Of a DNA stretch of 64,000 nt, positions 38,459 through 50,825 are shown piece by piece. The notes under the pieces were generated by a model. The model was not told the DNA's origin. It searched no databases and saw only the letters and a list, made by a program, of their open reading frames with translations. Where the stretch lies: the NCBI GenBank assembly GCA_037976565.1, contig CP137675.1, positions 21,044,446 through 21,108,445 of the forward strand, in the 5' to 3' direction. Made by a program: the position numbers and the translations under genes. Source of the DNA: Mesocentrotus franciscanus. Lineage: Eukaryota > Echinodermata > Echinoidea > Camarodonta > Strongylocentrotidae. Every line of letters begins with the position of its first letter. Position 1 is the first letter of the stretch.

Positions 38459-38765
38459 GGGGGTGTTTCCCAAAGATCATAAGTTGAACTTATCTCTAAG
38501 TATGACTTAACAATTATGAAAAGCCATTAGCATCTATGAAAATATTTTGTACAAGTTATTTTAAAAGGCATAACATATTGATTCAAATCATTCATATTTT
38601 CTATTTATCAAGGAGATTTCATGTTCTTGATGTGGAATTAATAAAAAGTCTAAAATACTTCAATTTTCGCTTTTGAACATATATTTTGTTAAGGCTACAA
38701 CTGGCTCTCCATAATTTTTAAGTCCAACTTAAGTTCGACTTAAGATCTTTGTGAAACACCCCCTG
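38457..38765. mobile_element. MITE with GTGTTTCACAAAG ends, copy 2
   Basis: Left CTGGGGGTGTTTCCCAAAGAT; right ATCTTTGTGAAACACCCCCTG. The inner arms share AAGTTGAACTTA/TAAGTCCAACTTAAG. Same family as 17910-18191 but with a different interior. Confidence 0.82.
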
Positions 38766-39000
38766 GTCTTTGGTTGTGTCATTAGCTTTATTTGTATCTT
38801 CTGCAATTTTATGTTAGTTTTACATGTTTATATTGTATACCTTAATTGTTATTTTTATGTGAACAGAATCTAATAAAATTGCATTTGAATTTAAATTTGG
38901 ATCTTGATTGTATATTTGTAATATTTAGGTTCGTAAACTATGAGAGCCCTAGGCGTATAGCAAATTTTCACAAATCACTTTTCATTTTCATACTCTACAG

Positions 39001-39691
39001 CAGCGTTTTTCAACCGGGGTGATGGGGTGCCGCAAGACATCTCTAGGGGGGCCTCGAGAGGAATTTAGTTACATTAAACATTTTATTCTAACGTCAATTT
39101 GGTGAGGACAAAAAATGTCATGAGGAGAAAACATTTTATTTTTTTAAGATAATAAAGTGTATTTCTTCCTCGCTCGCTCGTAACATTTAGAAACGGGATG
39201 ATTTCAGGCAGCGAAATACCTAAATGCCTTCATATTTGGAGGTGCCCGAATATTATTTTATTCGGGCAGAAAGGAGCCCGAATATATCTTATATATTTTA
39301 CATCGAAATTACAATTATACCACCCTCATTCGTTTCAGTCAGTCGTATATCATTTAGAAACAGGATAATTCTGAGCAACGAGATGCCCGAATATCTTCAT
39401 ATTCGTGAATCAAGGTGATTGAATATATGAATTTTGTATTCATGTATTCGGCAGTAAGATGCCCGCATACATCATTTTGTATCTTATACATTATCTAGTG
39501 TTTTGATTACATTTCTACGATATTAAATATTTCCTTTAAAAAAAAAAAAAAGATGCCCGTACGTATATTGACGAGTGACAGAGTGATGCAAAATGTTTCT
39601 TTTGTGATAAATTTGGGATTTGGGTGACGCGAAACTTTTTATTTCTTAAAAGGGTGCCGTGACTAAAAAAAAAATTGGTTGAAAAACACTG
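39001..39691. mobile_element. hAT-type MITE with perfect 8-bp target-site duplication
   Basis: Terminal inverted repeat CAGCGTTTTTCAACC at the left and GGTTGAAAAACACTG at the right (one mismatch). Identical CTCTACAG octamers flank it at 38993-39000 and 39692-39699. The 8-bp duplication plus CAG...CTG ends is the hAT signature. The interior has GCCCGAATAT-type short repeats and no transposase. Confidence 0.95.
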
Positions 39692-40079
39692 CTCTACAGC
39701 AAATTGGCTTTCTTGTAACTTTGTTACTCGCAAAACAGGAACTTCAGGAAGTGTCACTAGTTGGTTTTAGCTGAAAGAAACTGGAATCTTGTATTACTTA
39801 GATGATCAATGAAAGGAAAATTAAGAAGCTGACGTGAGTCAAGAATGTTGTATTGAATTCAAGTTGTGGAAGGTTAAAACTTAAGTCATCACAAAATGTA
39901 CAAAGCCAAACGCGTGTAGATGAGGCCAAAAATGTAAAAATCCACTATCACAAATGAAAAAACATTGTACCCGCAAATATAAAAACAACCACAAAAATAT
40001 TGTAGTATATGTCAACCACAAATGTTTAAAAAGAAAAAAAATTTCGCCCACAAGTATTAAAATCTCTTCAATCCGTACT

Positions 40080-40361
40080 CAGTGGCGGATCCAGAGGGGG
40101 CACGGGCCACCCCTGGCATACAAAAGAAGTAAAAAAACAAAGATGGTAACCACAATTTTACTCTTTTTTTATAGCTCAAGGGGGTAAACAAAACTACCCC
40201 TGTTTATTCGCCGCTAAATATTTTCTCCAGAATTGGGCAAAAAAAAAAATAGTGCTCATTATATACCCCCCCCCCCGCGCTTATTCGCCGGCTGATTCGC
40301 CGCTTAATATTTTCTCACGAATTGGGCCCCCGCCCTCGCCGCCGGCTGGATCCGCCCCTGG
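40080..40361. mobile_element. MITE with CAGNGGCGGATCCAG ends
   Basis: Left CAGTGGCGGATCCAG at 40080, right CTGGATCCGCCCCTG ending about 40361. The interior has a C-rich run (40267-40276) and repeated TTCGCCG words. A solo end of similar type (CAGGGGCGGATCCAGG) lies at 26457. No clear target duplication. Confidence 0.75.
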
Positions 40362-40874
40362 TCCTTGTAGCCTTTCTGTCTTTAAGCATTCCATCAATGT
40401 CTTACAAATCGATTGATGTTTACAAGAAGAACTTGAAGTCGGCAGGTTTTGTCTGTGTGTTAAGACTGCCCGCTGGACCAGGTGTGCAAGAACTGTCCGC
40501 AATTGTGTAAATTAGGACCACCCAGCGATCACATAGTCTGCAAAATTTATACTTTTTACATACTCAGTCGATCGTTCAAATACCATTTATAAATTACTAG
40601 AAAAAGAGAAGAGTCTGCCCCATATTGCACCTTGGTCCCACATTTTCAAATATTTTAAAACCTCAGTACAGACTCTGAATTCATGTTATAGCGTGTTGTA
40701 CATATAAGTGGCGTATCTGGGCGTGGGGGTCGGTCGATATAATTATGCACAAAGTCAACAAATATATCCTGCACTAATTCACTTAAATAATAATGTGGTG
40801 TTCATATGCGATAACAGAGCGACAATTTCTTCCCTTTTTTTTGTCTCGAGTACTATTCAGACAAAATTTCTCTC

Positions 40875-41660
40875 TCATTATGATTGATTGATTGATTGAT
40901 TGATTTTATTCGCCAATTAAGCCTCCAACATACAACAATATCAAAGAATAACAGATCAAAATTAAATCAGCTTGAACAGAATAACCCACGAATGCTCGAG
41001 AGCTTATTTCACGTCCCCGACGTACATGTACAACATTAATAATTTAAAATCGTATTATTCACAAACAGATTAGAAAAAAACTTACTAAAGATAAAAAAAA
41101 AAATAATGATAGAAGTGATGATAAGTACAAGAAGAATAAGAAGATAAAGAAGAAAGAAGAAGAAGAAGAAGAAAAGGAAGAAAAAGAAAAAGAAGAAGGA
41201 GAAGAAGAAAAAGAGGAAGAGGAGGAGGAGGAAGAAAAGGAAAATAATGATGAATATGTTGAAATTCTAAAACGTACAAAAACACAAGTATATACAAAAT
41301 TAAAAAGTATGAACCTGGCAGAGAAAAGAAAAGTGTTCTGTATTTCAATCATATAACATGTCATTCGCTTCTCTCCTCTGACTCTCAAGTAATAGGTATT
41401 CCTTTAATTTCCTCTTAAAATGAGCAAAGTTTTCTATTTCCTTTATATCATTAGGAAGGGAGTTCCAATGTTTTATGGTAATGTAATAAAACGAATTTCC
41501 AATACTACCTACTCTTTCTGGTAAGTTAAGTTGAATCGGCTATTTCTTGTATTATAATCATGTAAGCCAGTAACAAGATCGAAGTTGGATCGAATATAAT
41601 GATTCGAACTAGTATATATTTTATGCACGTGATGCAATACGAGTTGTTTTGATCTACTAT
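40875..41660 (-). mobile_element. LINE 3' fragment (RT C-terminus plus 3' UTR)
   Basis: On minus, about 41640-41385 encodes a typical C-terminal tail of CR1/jockey-type ORF2 in two frames (YNTRNSRFNL, then a one-base break near 41525, then IGNSFYYITIKHWNSLPNDI and KEIENFAHFKRKLKEYLL). The 3' UTR contains a long GAAGAA purine tract (plus strand 41085-41250), and the element ends in (AATC)n at about 40880-40905. It is a different element from the LINE in HAUS1. Confidence 0.8.
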
Positions 41661-42398
41661 ATGTTATTTGCTAAATTATCATTATTTCAAGCTGTTGAAT
41701 CAGTGATGAGTAGGCAAACATTATGAGATCTAATTCATTGACTTTGAGTCACCAGTATCAGTATGGATAGAACACTCTGTAGTTTGTGGTTCAAGAGCAA
41801 GGCTTTAATAAAATATTGTTGATTGATTGCGTCATTGAATCATTGCGTCCTTACATTGTAAGCGCAAGTAAAACTATCAATATTTTTCTCTATACTGCCC
41901 AGCAGTCATTAGCGAATGTTATGCCTGCAGGCTGCAGTTATGACCAATCAAAGGCCTGGAATCTCCATATGCGGTATATAATAATTTACTTGATTTTACC
42001 AGGGAGATGTGAGTTTAATTTTACTATGTTTTCATAGAAAATGAAATAAACGAACGAACCGAGCTGAACTGCTCTGAAGTTAGTAGTATAGGGAGCGAAT
42101 TAATCGACGTTATATCGAAATTGCAATTTTGTTAACGCAATTTATTCTTAGAGAAATTGGCAAGGGAACATAATAACCATGGCAACCGAGCGTGAAAGAA
42201 ATCAACCGTTTCTTTCAAATTTTGGAAATTGATAAACGCTAACACTTGTTCTTAAAAATTATGTTTGGGAAGCCGCAAAGTGTATTCGAGAAGTTTAGCA
42301 AGACATCGTAAAGTAGGAATCGTATCGAATGTTAAATATTTTTAAAATGTTGTCTTGTATGCACTATGTCCCATAATTTAAACAGGGGCGCATAAAAT

Positions 42399-43302
42399 GA
42401 TGGTGGCCCATGCAGAAGGGACATCGCGAATCGTGAACTTGATCGCGAATAATTCACGACGAAATTCGCGACGAAAGTCACGACGTCGCATATTTCGTCG
42501 CGAACTTCGCGACAAAATACGCGACGAAATATGTGACGTCGTGAATTTCGTCGCGAATTTCGTCGTGAAATATTCGTGCCAGAATATGCGACGTCGCATA
42601 GCCCTATATCGTCGCGAATTTGTTGTGAATGTTGTTCTTGCTTTAGTGGTATTCTATTACTTTTTTCTCTATCTCTCCTCTGTTTTTCTCTCTCTCCCTC
42701 TTTCTCTCTCTCTCTCTCTCTCTCTCTTTATATATACCTCTCTCTCCTCCTCTCGCTCTCTCTATATATGTAAATATATACATGTATATCAATTATTATA
42801 TTATATCTCCTTCTCTCTTTCTCTCCATCTTTCTCTCCCTTTTATTCCTCTTTCTTCCACCAAGAGAGAAACAGAGGAGAGAGAGAAGAAAAAAAGAACT
42901 GGAGAGAAAGTGAGAGAGAGAGAAAGAGAGGACAGAAATTGAGAGAGAGAGAGAGGGGATATAAAGAGAGAGAGATATAAAGACAGAGATAGAGAGAGAG
43001 ATAAAGAGAGGAGAGAGAAACAAAGAAATGGAGAGAAACTGAGAGAGAGAGAGAGAGAGAGAGGGGGAAGAGAGGAGGTTAGAGAGAAAAAGAGGGAAGG
43101 AGATGAGAGAGAGATTGAGAAAGATAGAGGGGATAGAAAGAGAGAGATAATGAGAAAGAGAGAGAGAGAGAGAGAGAGAAGAAAAAAAAACAGAGGAGAG
43201 ATAGAGAAAAAAAAAAGTAAAATAATACCATTAAAGCAAGAAGAACATTCACGACGAAATTCGCGATTTCACGATTCGCGATGTCCCTTCTGGGCCACCA
43301 TA
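42399..43302. mobile_element. 0.9-kb foldback: CG-rich palindromic ends, TC/GA mirror core
   Basis: The left end ATGGTGGCCCATGCAGAAGG, GACATCGCGAATCGTGAA is complementary to the right end TTCACGATTCGCGATGTC, CCTTCTGGGCCACCAT. Inside the left end lie many TTCGTCGCGAA palindromes (42440-42620). Then TTGTTCTTGCTTTAGTGGTATT and a TC-rich arm (42650-42850) face a GA-rich arm (42860-43215) and AATACCATTAAAGCAAGAAG, so the whole element can fold on itself. All open frames here are low-complexity. Confidence 0.88.
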
Positions 43303-43594
43303 CATAAAGACCCTGACGAATATTTTTGCTAGGAGCAAGCATGCGTGTATCAACTACAATTATAATTTTGTCTTATTTTAACTTTTGAAAACCGTTATTA
43401 TTTCATTCACTTTTATACTATTGCAGATAATTATCGGGTATATCTGGAGATTCTGGACACAAATTACAAGATCATGACTGAGAAACATGCGCGAGAAGCA
43501 ACCGAGAATTATGAAGTTTATAAACTAAACGCTATTACTTATACATTTTACTGGAAGTTTCTAGTGTTCTCTTATTGTTTCTCTCGGAGATTAA

Positions 43595-43912
43595 AGCCTC
43601 TCTAAAGTGTTGGGAGCCCAACAAATTTGCTGGCAAGAATTCACTTCAATTGTATAATGAAGTGAAAGAGGATGTCATTTAACACTGACTTGTGCAAGGA
43701 TTTTCAGAATAAATGTGTTTGAAGACGAATATTAATGACAGAATACAAAATTTATTTTTCATCAATAATCGTCTTCAAACACATTAAAAAAAAAATCCTT
43801 GCAGAGTTGAGTGTTAGATAATATCCTCTTTCACATCATTACACAATTTAAGTGAAATTTTGCCATCCAATTTTTTTAGCTAATTTGGGGCTCCCAACAC
43901 TTTAGAGGGGCT
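43595..43912. mobile_element. TTAA-flanked palindromic MITE 3
   Basis: TTAA at 43591-43594 and 43913-43916. Left AGCCTCTCTAAAGTGTTGGGA, right CCCAACACTTTAGAGGGGCT. The arms pair for about 140 bp each through GAAAGAGGATGTCATTTAACAC and GTGTTTGAAGACGA. It is nearly a complete hairpin, unlike MITEs 1 and 2. Confidence 0.9.
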
Positions 43913-44077
43913 TTAACTTCAAGGATATATCCAGCTTCCAAACAAGTTCAATTTCAGGAGAAAATATACAAGCAACTGTAAAAGGGTAAGGGGAAAATAA
44001 GACAAATACATATAGACTTAAAAAAAAAAAATTGATAGCTTTCCCATTGTCAACCGCGCTGAAATATCTTTCTCAAA

Positions 44078-45607
44078 CAGTGGTGTATCTAAGGATTATG
44101 GAGCAAACAACAAAATGACGCCCTCCTGTCTAAACTTTTCAGCTCAAAATACAGATTAGATTTTTTCACAACGTGATAATCATATATAATGTATATACTA
44201 AACCCGATATCTGTAGCAAAAGTTTAGGCATAAAAGCCAAGCGATTAAGCGATGGATTTTTTTTTCTTCACCAAAAGAAACGCAATTCCTTGCGTACTTC
44301 ACCATATATTTGTTTTCTTCAAATTAGCTGAGAAACTGATCGTTAATTTCGTTCAAATTATAAAAATATTATTATATTATAAAAAATTTAGCTATCATAA
44401 TAGATAGGCATTAAAATCTTAGATTTTTTTCCTGAATGTTTAACTTTTATCCTAATGTGAGGTGCACAAAATGCAATAATATCCTGATGAAACTTATAGG
44501 CTATTATGCTTAGAAACAACAAAAGGGACTCACAATCTAAACCCTTCAAAGACACTTGTTATATTATGCTCTGTATATCCCATTTTGCGGCTCTAAATTA
44601 TATCAGGTCCTAAAGAATTGCATAGGAGGAACGGGGTGAACTGGGACGCGGGAGAAGTGGGACACCCCATCTAACTAAAAAAATTATTTAACCTTTTATA
44701 GATTTGTTTAAAGCATACATTCATGAATAAAATTACTACGATTTTGCATGTAGGTTTTATTATCACTTCCTAGTTTTGACGACTTTACCAGTCATGATCC
44801 ATAGAAATATTACATAGAATTGATAGAAATATATTAATTATACTTTAAAAAGTGTTAAAAAATTATATCAGGCTACTGTGTACCAAGCACAGTAGAATAA
44901 TAAGTTCGGGTTATTGTGAAAAAATGTTGAAACTTAGATAAAAACTTACAAAAATGCTCATCAGTTATTTTCAATATTTATACAACGGACATAAATTATA
45001 TCATTAGGTCAGTCTTACAAGCGAATGTTAAAGTTTCCACTTTAAAGTGATTATAACCTTTAATATCTCTAAGACTTAATTTGGGACAATCACCCGTGCA
45101 AAATGTGATTTGTGCATTTCTTGAGAGTTTTGTCCCACTTCAGCCCATAGCACGTACGGTCCCTTTTCACCGGGGGTGTTCCACTTCCCCCTGTTCAAGA
45201 CCTCTTTTTAAATGATTAATTGCATAAAAGATACAAGGAGAATGTCTTATGTTAATTTGTAGCCTAGTATTAGTATTACATAATACATACCATATAAAAT
45301 AGAGATGCTACAATAAATATTTTTTAAAGTTAAAAAAGTTAAAAAGTTGAAAGTCTCGCATTTTGATTTGTGTCCCACTGCACCCCGTTCTCCCCTATGC
45401 GAAAGAAATAAGCGACCGAGCTAGTGTTTGCATTTTATATCTTCACTATTCCACATGCACCTGGATTGGGGGCGCTTAATCATTAAGGAACCATAATTTC
45501 TCTTCTATTTCTTCCAATTCATTTTTTTTGGGGCGCCGCCTCCAATTGCCATCCGGAGCGCGTGCCCCCACCCTTGACTCTATATAGCACCCGAGATACC
45601 CCATTGT
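44078..45607. mobile_element. Possible hAT-like element with nested insertion
   Basis: Left CAGTGGTGTATCTAAGG at 44078; right CCCGAGATACCCCATTG ending about 45607: inverted with several mismatches. The interior is AT-rich and contains the separate inverted-repeat element at 44624-45404. No matching target duplication was found, so the outer boundaries are tentative. Confidence 0.45.
44624..45404. mobile_element. Inverted-repeat element with GGGAGAACGGGGTG-like ends
   Basis: Left TAGGAGGAACGGGGTGAACT then GGGAC; right GTCCCACTGCACCCCGTTCT then CCCCTA. Repeated GTCCCACTT/AAGTGGGAC words occur inside (44650, 45140). AT-rich core without coding capacity. Confidence 0.75.
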
Positions 45608-48600
45608 CCTAATTGCTCAGTTACATTTTGCTACATTTGTCCAGCCGTGGAAGGCAGCATATAATTGCACATTTTTTTCATAAACCCGTGTAAATCTAGC
45701 ATTTTAGTTCATAACTACAATAAAATGTATCAAGAAAAGGGATGTTTTGACTACGTTGTTATATGAGCATAAGATCTATAAAATAGGCATATAAAGTAGG
45801 CTATGCACTTTTTCTGCATCAGTAAATCAAAGATGTTCATGTACTTTTTTTAGGGTACGGTCTGTACATTTCCTTGAACAGAGAATGGGTCCGGTCCGGC
45901 GTCCGGGCCAGTAGAGGATCGACTCAAGACACTTTGGAAAGCTTGGAGGGTGGGAAAAGGGATGCACCACGCCCCCGACCGGCCTATGACCTTTAAAAAA
46001 AGATATTTTATTATTTTTCCTCTCAAATCAAATACATATTGTACAAATCAGTAACTACAAATCATTCATAACAAAATGGTAGGCCTACATATTCTTTATA
46101 ACGAAACTGGATGCACACATTGCAGATATTTTGGCTTAAACATAAATTGCAATAAACAAAAGTACATTTTCATAAACTGTTTAGAAAACTTTTTCATATA
46201 ATATGATCTAAGAATAGTATACTTGAATTGAGAGAATTTTGTTGTCTATTCTCCCATTCCTTCCCCTCCCCGGGAAAAAAAATATGAACGCCCCTGATTA
46301 TCGATCATATTGAAATGTGGAATTCGCTCTCACTAATTTTGGCGGTGTGTTCCATCCAGTGAATGAAATACTGACGAACTTATCCAACAAAGGTACGGCA
46401 ATTTTCCTATATATCATGATGACGCAGCTAATTTAGTCTGATTTCAGAGACTACCATGGTAATATTCCAATATTTCTTGCCTATGTTTCTGTTTACAGAG
46501 AAACTGATTATGATGAATGATGGTGACAAATTGTGTTCTGATTGACTCATGCAGGTTGCTAATAGAGCTGGTAGTGGGAGAGACGGATGCATGGTCGGGG
46601 AGAGGCAGGGGTGCGAGGCAGGGGAGAGGCGGTGTTGCAAGGCTGGGATACTTGAACATTCTTGCCAGTAACACAGGTATGTGTAGAGGTGTAGTGTCTT
46701 GTGTAATGTGAATGGTTTGATGAAACCTAGCTAGTAATTTAACTAATATATTAAGCCTAAAATAAAAGGTATTGAAACCTTTTCGGATGAAGGACCCTAA
46801 TGGGACTAATGATTCTTGAATATTGCAGTTAGAATTTAGATCTAGACCTACTGCTCACTTTTAATACAGGTTTTTGTCCTTGTAATGAAGAAGAGAATTT
46901 GATTTGTTCCAATTAATATTCATTCATCATGAGAAGGAAAGCTTTAATCCTGAATATATTAAATGTGAGATGAAGAGATTATCCAGTAAACAGTGTGTTT
47001 TAATGGTTACTATAGAGTGTGTTTGAGCTTTGAACTTCTAGAAAATATCTTATCCAAGAATTGTATCAAAATTCAAATCAGGAGTTTAAATATTTGAGAA
47101 AGTATTTAACTTTCATCAGTTGTTGCACGATTGACCGGCTTCAACCGCATGGCCTCTCTGTTGCACGAAGAAGGGAAAGTGCCGTTGAGTAGGTGTGGGC
47201 ATCATGCAGGTCACAGTCTTCTCTGTATTCTACCTGACTATACCCCAGGGTGCCATATAGCAGAAGGGGGTCCTGATGAAATCAAAACAATATTGGTCGG
47301 ATGTTTTTATTTTTCTTATTTATTATTTCGTTTTGCATAGCGAAACCCAGCTTGATATAACACTTCAAGTTTCAACAAAATATGACATGTTACTCCATAA
47401 CATCAATTTACAATATGACAATAGACCTACTGGAGTGGCTTGAAGTTGGTTACAACTACGCCTATATAGACATGACATTCAAAACATCAAAGAAGTGGTA
47501 AATTAAAGGTACCACTGAAGAACAATCTGAAAATATAATTTTCAGATAATATTTATTGTTTATGACCTGCATCCCATTTCCAGCATTTGCCAAAGTATGA
47601 ACATGGATGATAGTAATAGAAAGCATATTATGTTTTAGTCATATACTGTCATATTTTGCCTAGAAGTAAATGCAAGTGAGCAAATTTGATTTGAGACAAA
47701 ATATTCAATTTTTTTTTTCCAGAGAGACATGATTATATGAATTGTAATCATTCTCCCCTGTTTTCAGGCATATAATACTTGTATTTCTCTTGAAAGAAAA
47801 TTATTACACGGTATTCTCATTTCATAGATTCATTCATAATTATTACGGTATTAACTAATAACATACTCCAAGTAAAATTCAAGGGAATTTAATCATTATA
47901 ATTTGTTAAAAAATTATAAACCCATGTTGACCTCCTAGAAAGAGAAGGCGGTATTACAAATAAAATGTGTGAATTGTTGTGTTGATATCTTCAAAATATT
48001 GACTTTGATGAGAGATGACAGGTTTTTAAGCAAGCAATTTTTTAGTTTGCCCATATCTTGAACTCTAATTTTCACTCTTGGTTCATATTACCTGAAGGGA
48101 CACATGTATAAATACAGGCTCAACTAGAAACACACACAGGGATGGACTTAAATGGTATTAGGAACGGAAATAGCCTTTATACCAGTCATATTCAATCTAA
48201 GATTCTTTTGTTGCTGATAAAAACAATATATATACATGTTTTTATATATATATATATATATATATCTATATGTACATATAAATCTATATATATTTAATGA
48301 TTGAAACAGAATAAAATTGAAACCGGTTTTAGTGAAGAAGTGAACTCTTAAGGATTTTGATTTCAATTGTTTTAATCAATATTTGTATATCACTGTGATG
48401 GAGGATTATCCAAATTAATTTATTTGTTCTTTATATAGTTACTAAGTTAACTAGGTTACTATAGTACTATGCTTTGTTACAACTGTTATCCTGACCACAT
48501 GGCACTTTAATAGTGCACTGCATTGCTGATGATTTTCTAATAAAAATCATTTCCTGATGAAGCCATATGGGCAAAAGTTTGAAGTTTCATGGAATCATTC

Positions 48601-49302
48601 ATGTGTGTTCAACTTGTTTAATATATATAATATATGTCAATATGATTTTAATTTGTCTTATAAATAACAACATGTACCGGTAGGTCAACAAATTACCTGT
48701 CAATAAGGGCACAAAGAATACAATATTAAACAAAGTAGGAAAGGTAGCAGTTTCACCACATCCCATGAACATTCTAAACTTCCATAAGACAGGGTCCTGT
48801 CTCATAAGCATATGCGATCGATTTAAATTGAGCGCAACTTGATGTTTATTGCAATTCTGTCCTAAAGAGATATGAGTTCGTAAGGTTGTGATTGATTAGA
48901 GGACTTGCATTTATTCTGGATCAATCGCAAGTCTTTATAAAAAAAGATGTAACATATCCATAGACAGTAAAATAAGAAAGCCTTTTCTATAGGCTACGAA
49001 CTTTGCGTAGGAAAGTTTTGTGTTATCATAGTTGATTTGATTAGGACACGTTTGGTGTGAGAGGGAATTGGTCTAAGTGTCTGCTACTCAGGGGTTCACT
49101 GCTGGAAGCACCAAGTTGGTAGATTTCATGTAATTGTGTTCATTTTAGTGCTATTTCCTTCACCGGACAGTTTGTTTAGGTGAGGTCTGTATGAAAAGTT
49201 TGACTTGGGGCAGGTGCAGTTTTCAATCAGTTTTCAGCCATTCAGGCATCTTGTCTTATGACTAATAACCTATAACTAATAAACCGGTTTACTAACATAT
49301 TT

Positions 49303-49490
49303 AACTTATGGATGTTTCCTTCCTGGGGACCTAGTGATGAGTTATTCCATTAACCTGTAATTAATGAATGAACTACAATATTCGAAACCCAGTCTGCATA
49401 CATTACATTGCTATGCCGGGCAAGCCTCGGGCAAGCTTTCAGGTTGTCAAGAACAACCTTTGTTTAAAAAGTTTGCATAAAATTTGAATA
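49303..49490. repeat. Dispersed repeat with TTGTCAAGAACAACC end, copy 2 of 2
   Basis: Shares GGGGACCTAGTGATGAGTTA, CCATTAACCTGT, CCCAGTCTGCATACATTAC and GCAAGCTTTCAGGTTGTCA with 13194-13385. Confidence 0.8.
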
Positions 49491-50626
49491 TGTTAATAAA
49501 CGGGTCTATTGGGAATAGATACTTGGATAAGCCTTCTCTTTTTCAATAACTGCCACATTGGACTCCTTTAATTTTAGGTTTTTTATTTTCCAATGAGAAA
49601 CTGATTTTCTCATTAGTGAATTTATAAGGTAACTAATCCCCATGTGGTTCCATGCCAATGTACTATGATTATCAGCTTCAAAGGTTATGTATAGAGAAAG
49701 TGAAAGTTTAAATTATAAAAAATTCACTGTAAAGGTAGAAGGGCACTTGTTATTAGACTATTTGATGCAATAAATTACTGTAAACTGGAAATATTGGCAA
49801 CATGAAACCTTAGCTAATTATCAATGCTGGTGATTTGTGAAGCAAGAAACTTGTGAATGTGCAAAATTCAGCATTGTAATTCAATGATTAATTGAAGATG
49901 ATTCCCTTGCAAAAAAATTGTGACAGATTGTATGCATGTGTGGACCTTGATCTCAATTTCCCCTCCCCCTTTCACACACACAGATTGAAAGTGTCATGAT
50001 GTTTTATGTGCTTGATATGTAATGTTCTGAAAAATTAGGTGCAACAAAAATTCTCCTTGGTTCTTATGTTTATGAATCTGAGCACCTAGCTGTTTGGATT
50101 CATCTAATGCTTGGGTACACTACAAACCCTGTTACATGCACTATGATTGGTCAAGGAGGGTCTGTTATTATACTTCAATAGACTCACAATAGTTTGTGCC
50201 TGCAAATTGCAGCTAAAGACTAGCAATACTTTTGATGAAGCTGGACTGGCATACAGAGTTGTAATGTCACTACACAAATTGCCAATTTGGTTATCAGTTT
50301 GTGACGTCATGTCCTCCCTTTTTATCCCCCAAAACTTGATTTCCCCATGCCTTTGCTCAGGTTATATGATTTGTATCATATTGTGTGCATGACATTTCAC
50401 AAAATCTTTTATGAACTTTGAAGAATTAATACTATTTTATGAATATTTTATATTAAATATTTTATATTCATAATTATTTATTTTTATATAAATAAATAGT
50501 TTATCAAATTTCACATTTTTCATGATTTAACTGGAAAAAAATTACTCTATATTAGTGCATCCGCACAAAAACATATTACTATCAATCTAACTTGGATGCT
50601 GGTGTGAAGAAATAAGATTCTTAGGG

Positions 50627-50825
50627 GGAAAGTTGTCTACCACTACATTGCAGAAACATTACCATTTCAGTCAATTTGAAGAGCCCATAACTTTAGTGGT
50701 TGTAACTTTCAAAAATGTATAACTTTTCTTTTTGTCCAATATTTCATTCAAACTTCACCAGTTGGCTTCTCCAATTTTTCTGCTTTCTTCTAGAGTAGTT
50801 TGCTATCAAGGTTAGATTTCCCTTT
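50627..50825. mobile_element. Decayed TTAA-type MITE remnant
   Basis: The right part resembles MITE 1 (ATAACTTTTC, ATTCAAACTTCACC, TTTTTCTGC) and ends GATTTCCCT followed by TTAA at 50823-50826. The left end AGGGGGAAAG is imperfect. A degenerate relative of 11402-11921. Confidence 0.5.

Noticed and set aside
41059..41388. Ser/Phe-rich 109-codon minus-strand frame
   Set aside because: Translation of a GAAGAA microsatellite in a LINE 3' UTR.
42397..43342. Several frames including a 181-codon plus-strand one
   Set aside because: Lie wholly in the TC/GA foldback; low complexity.
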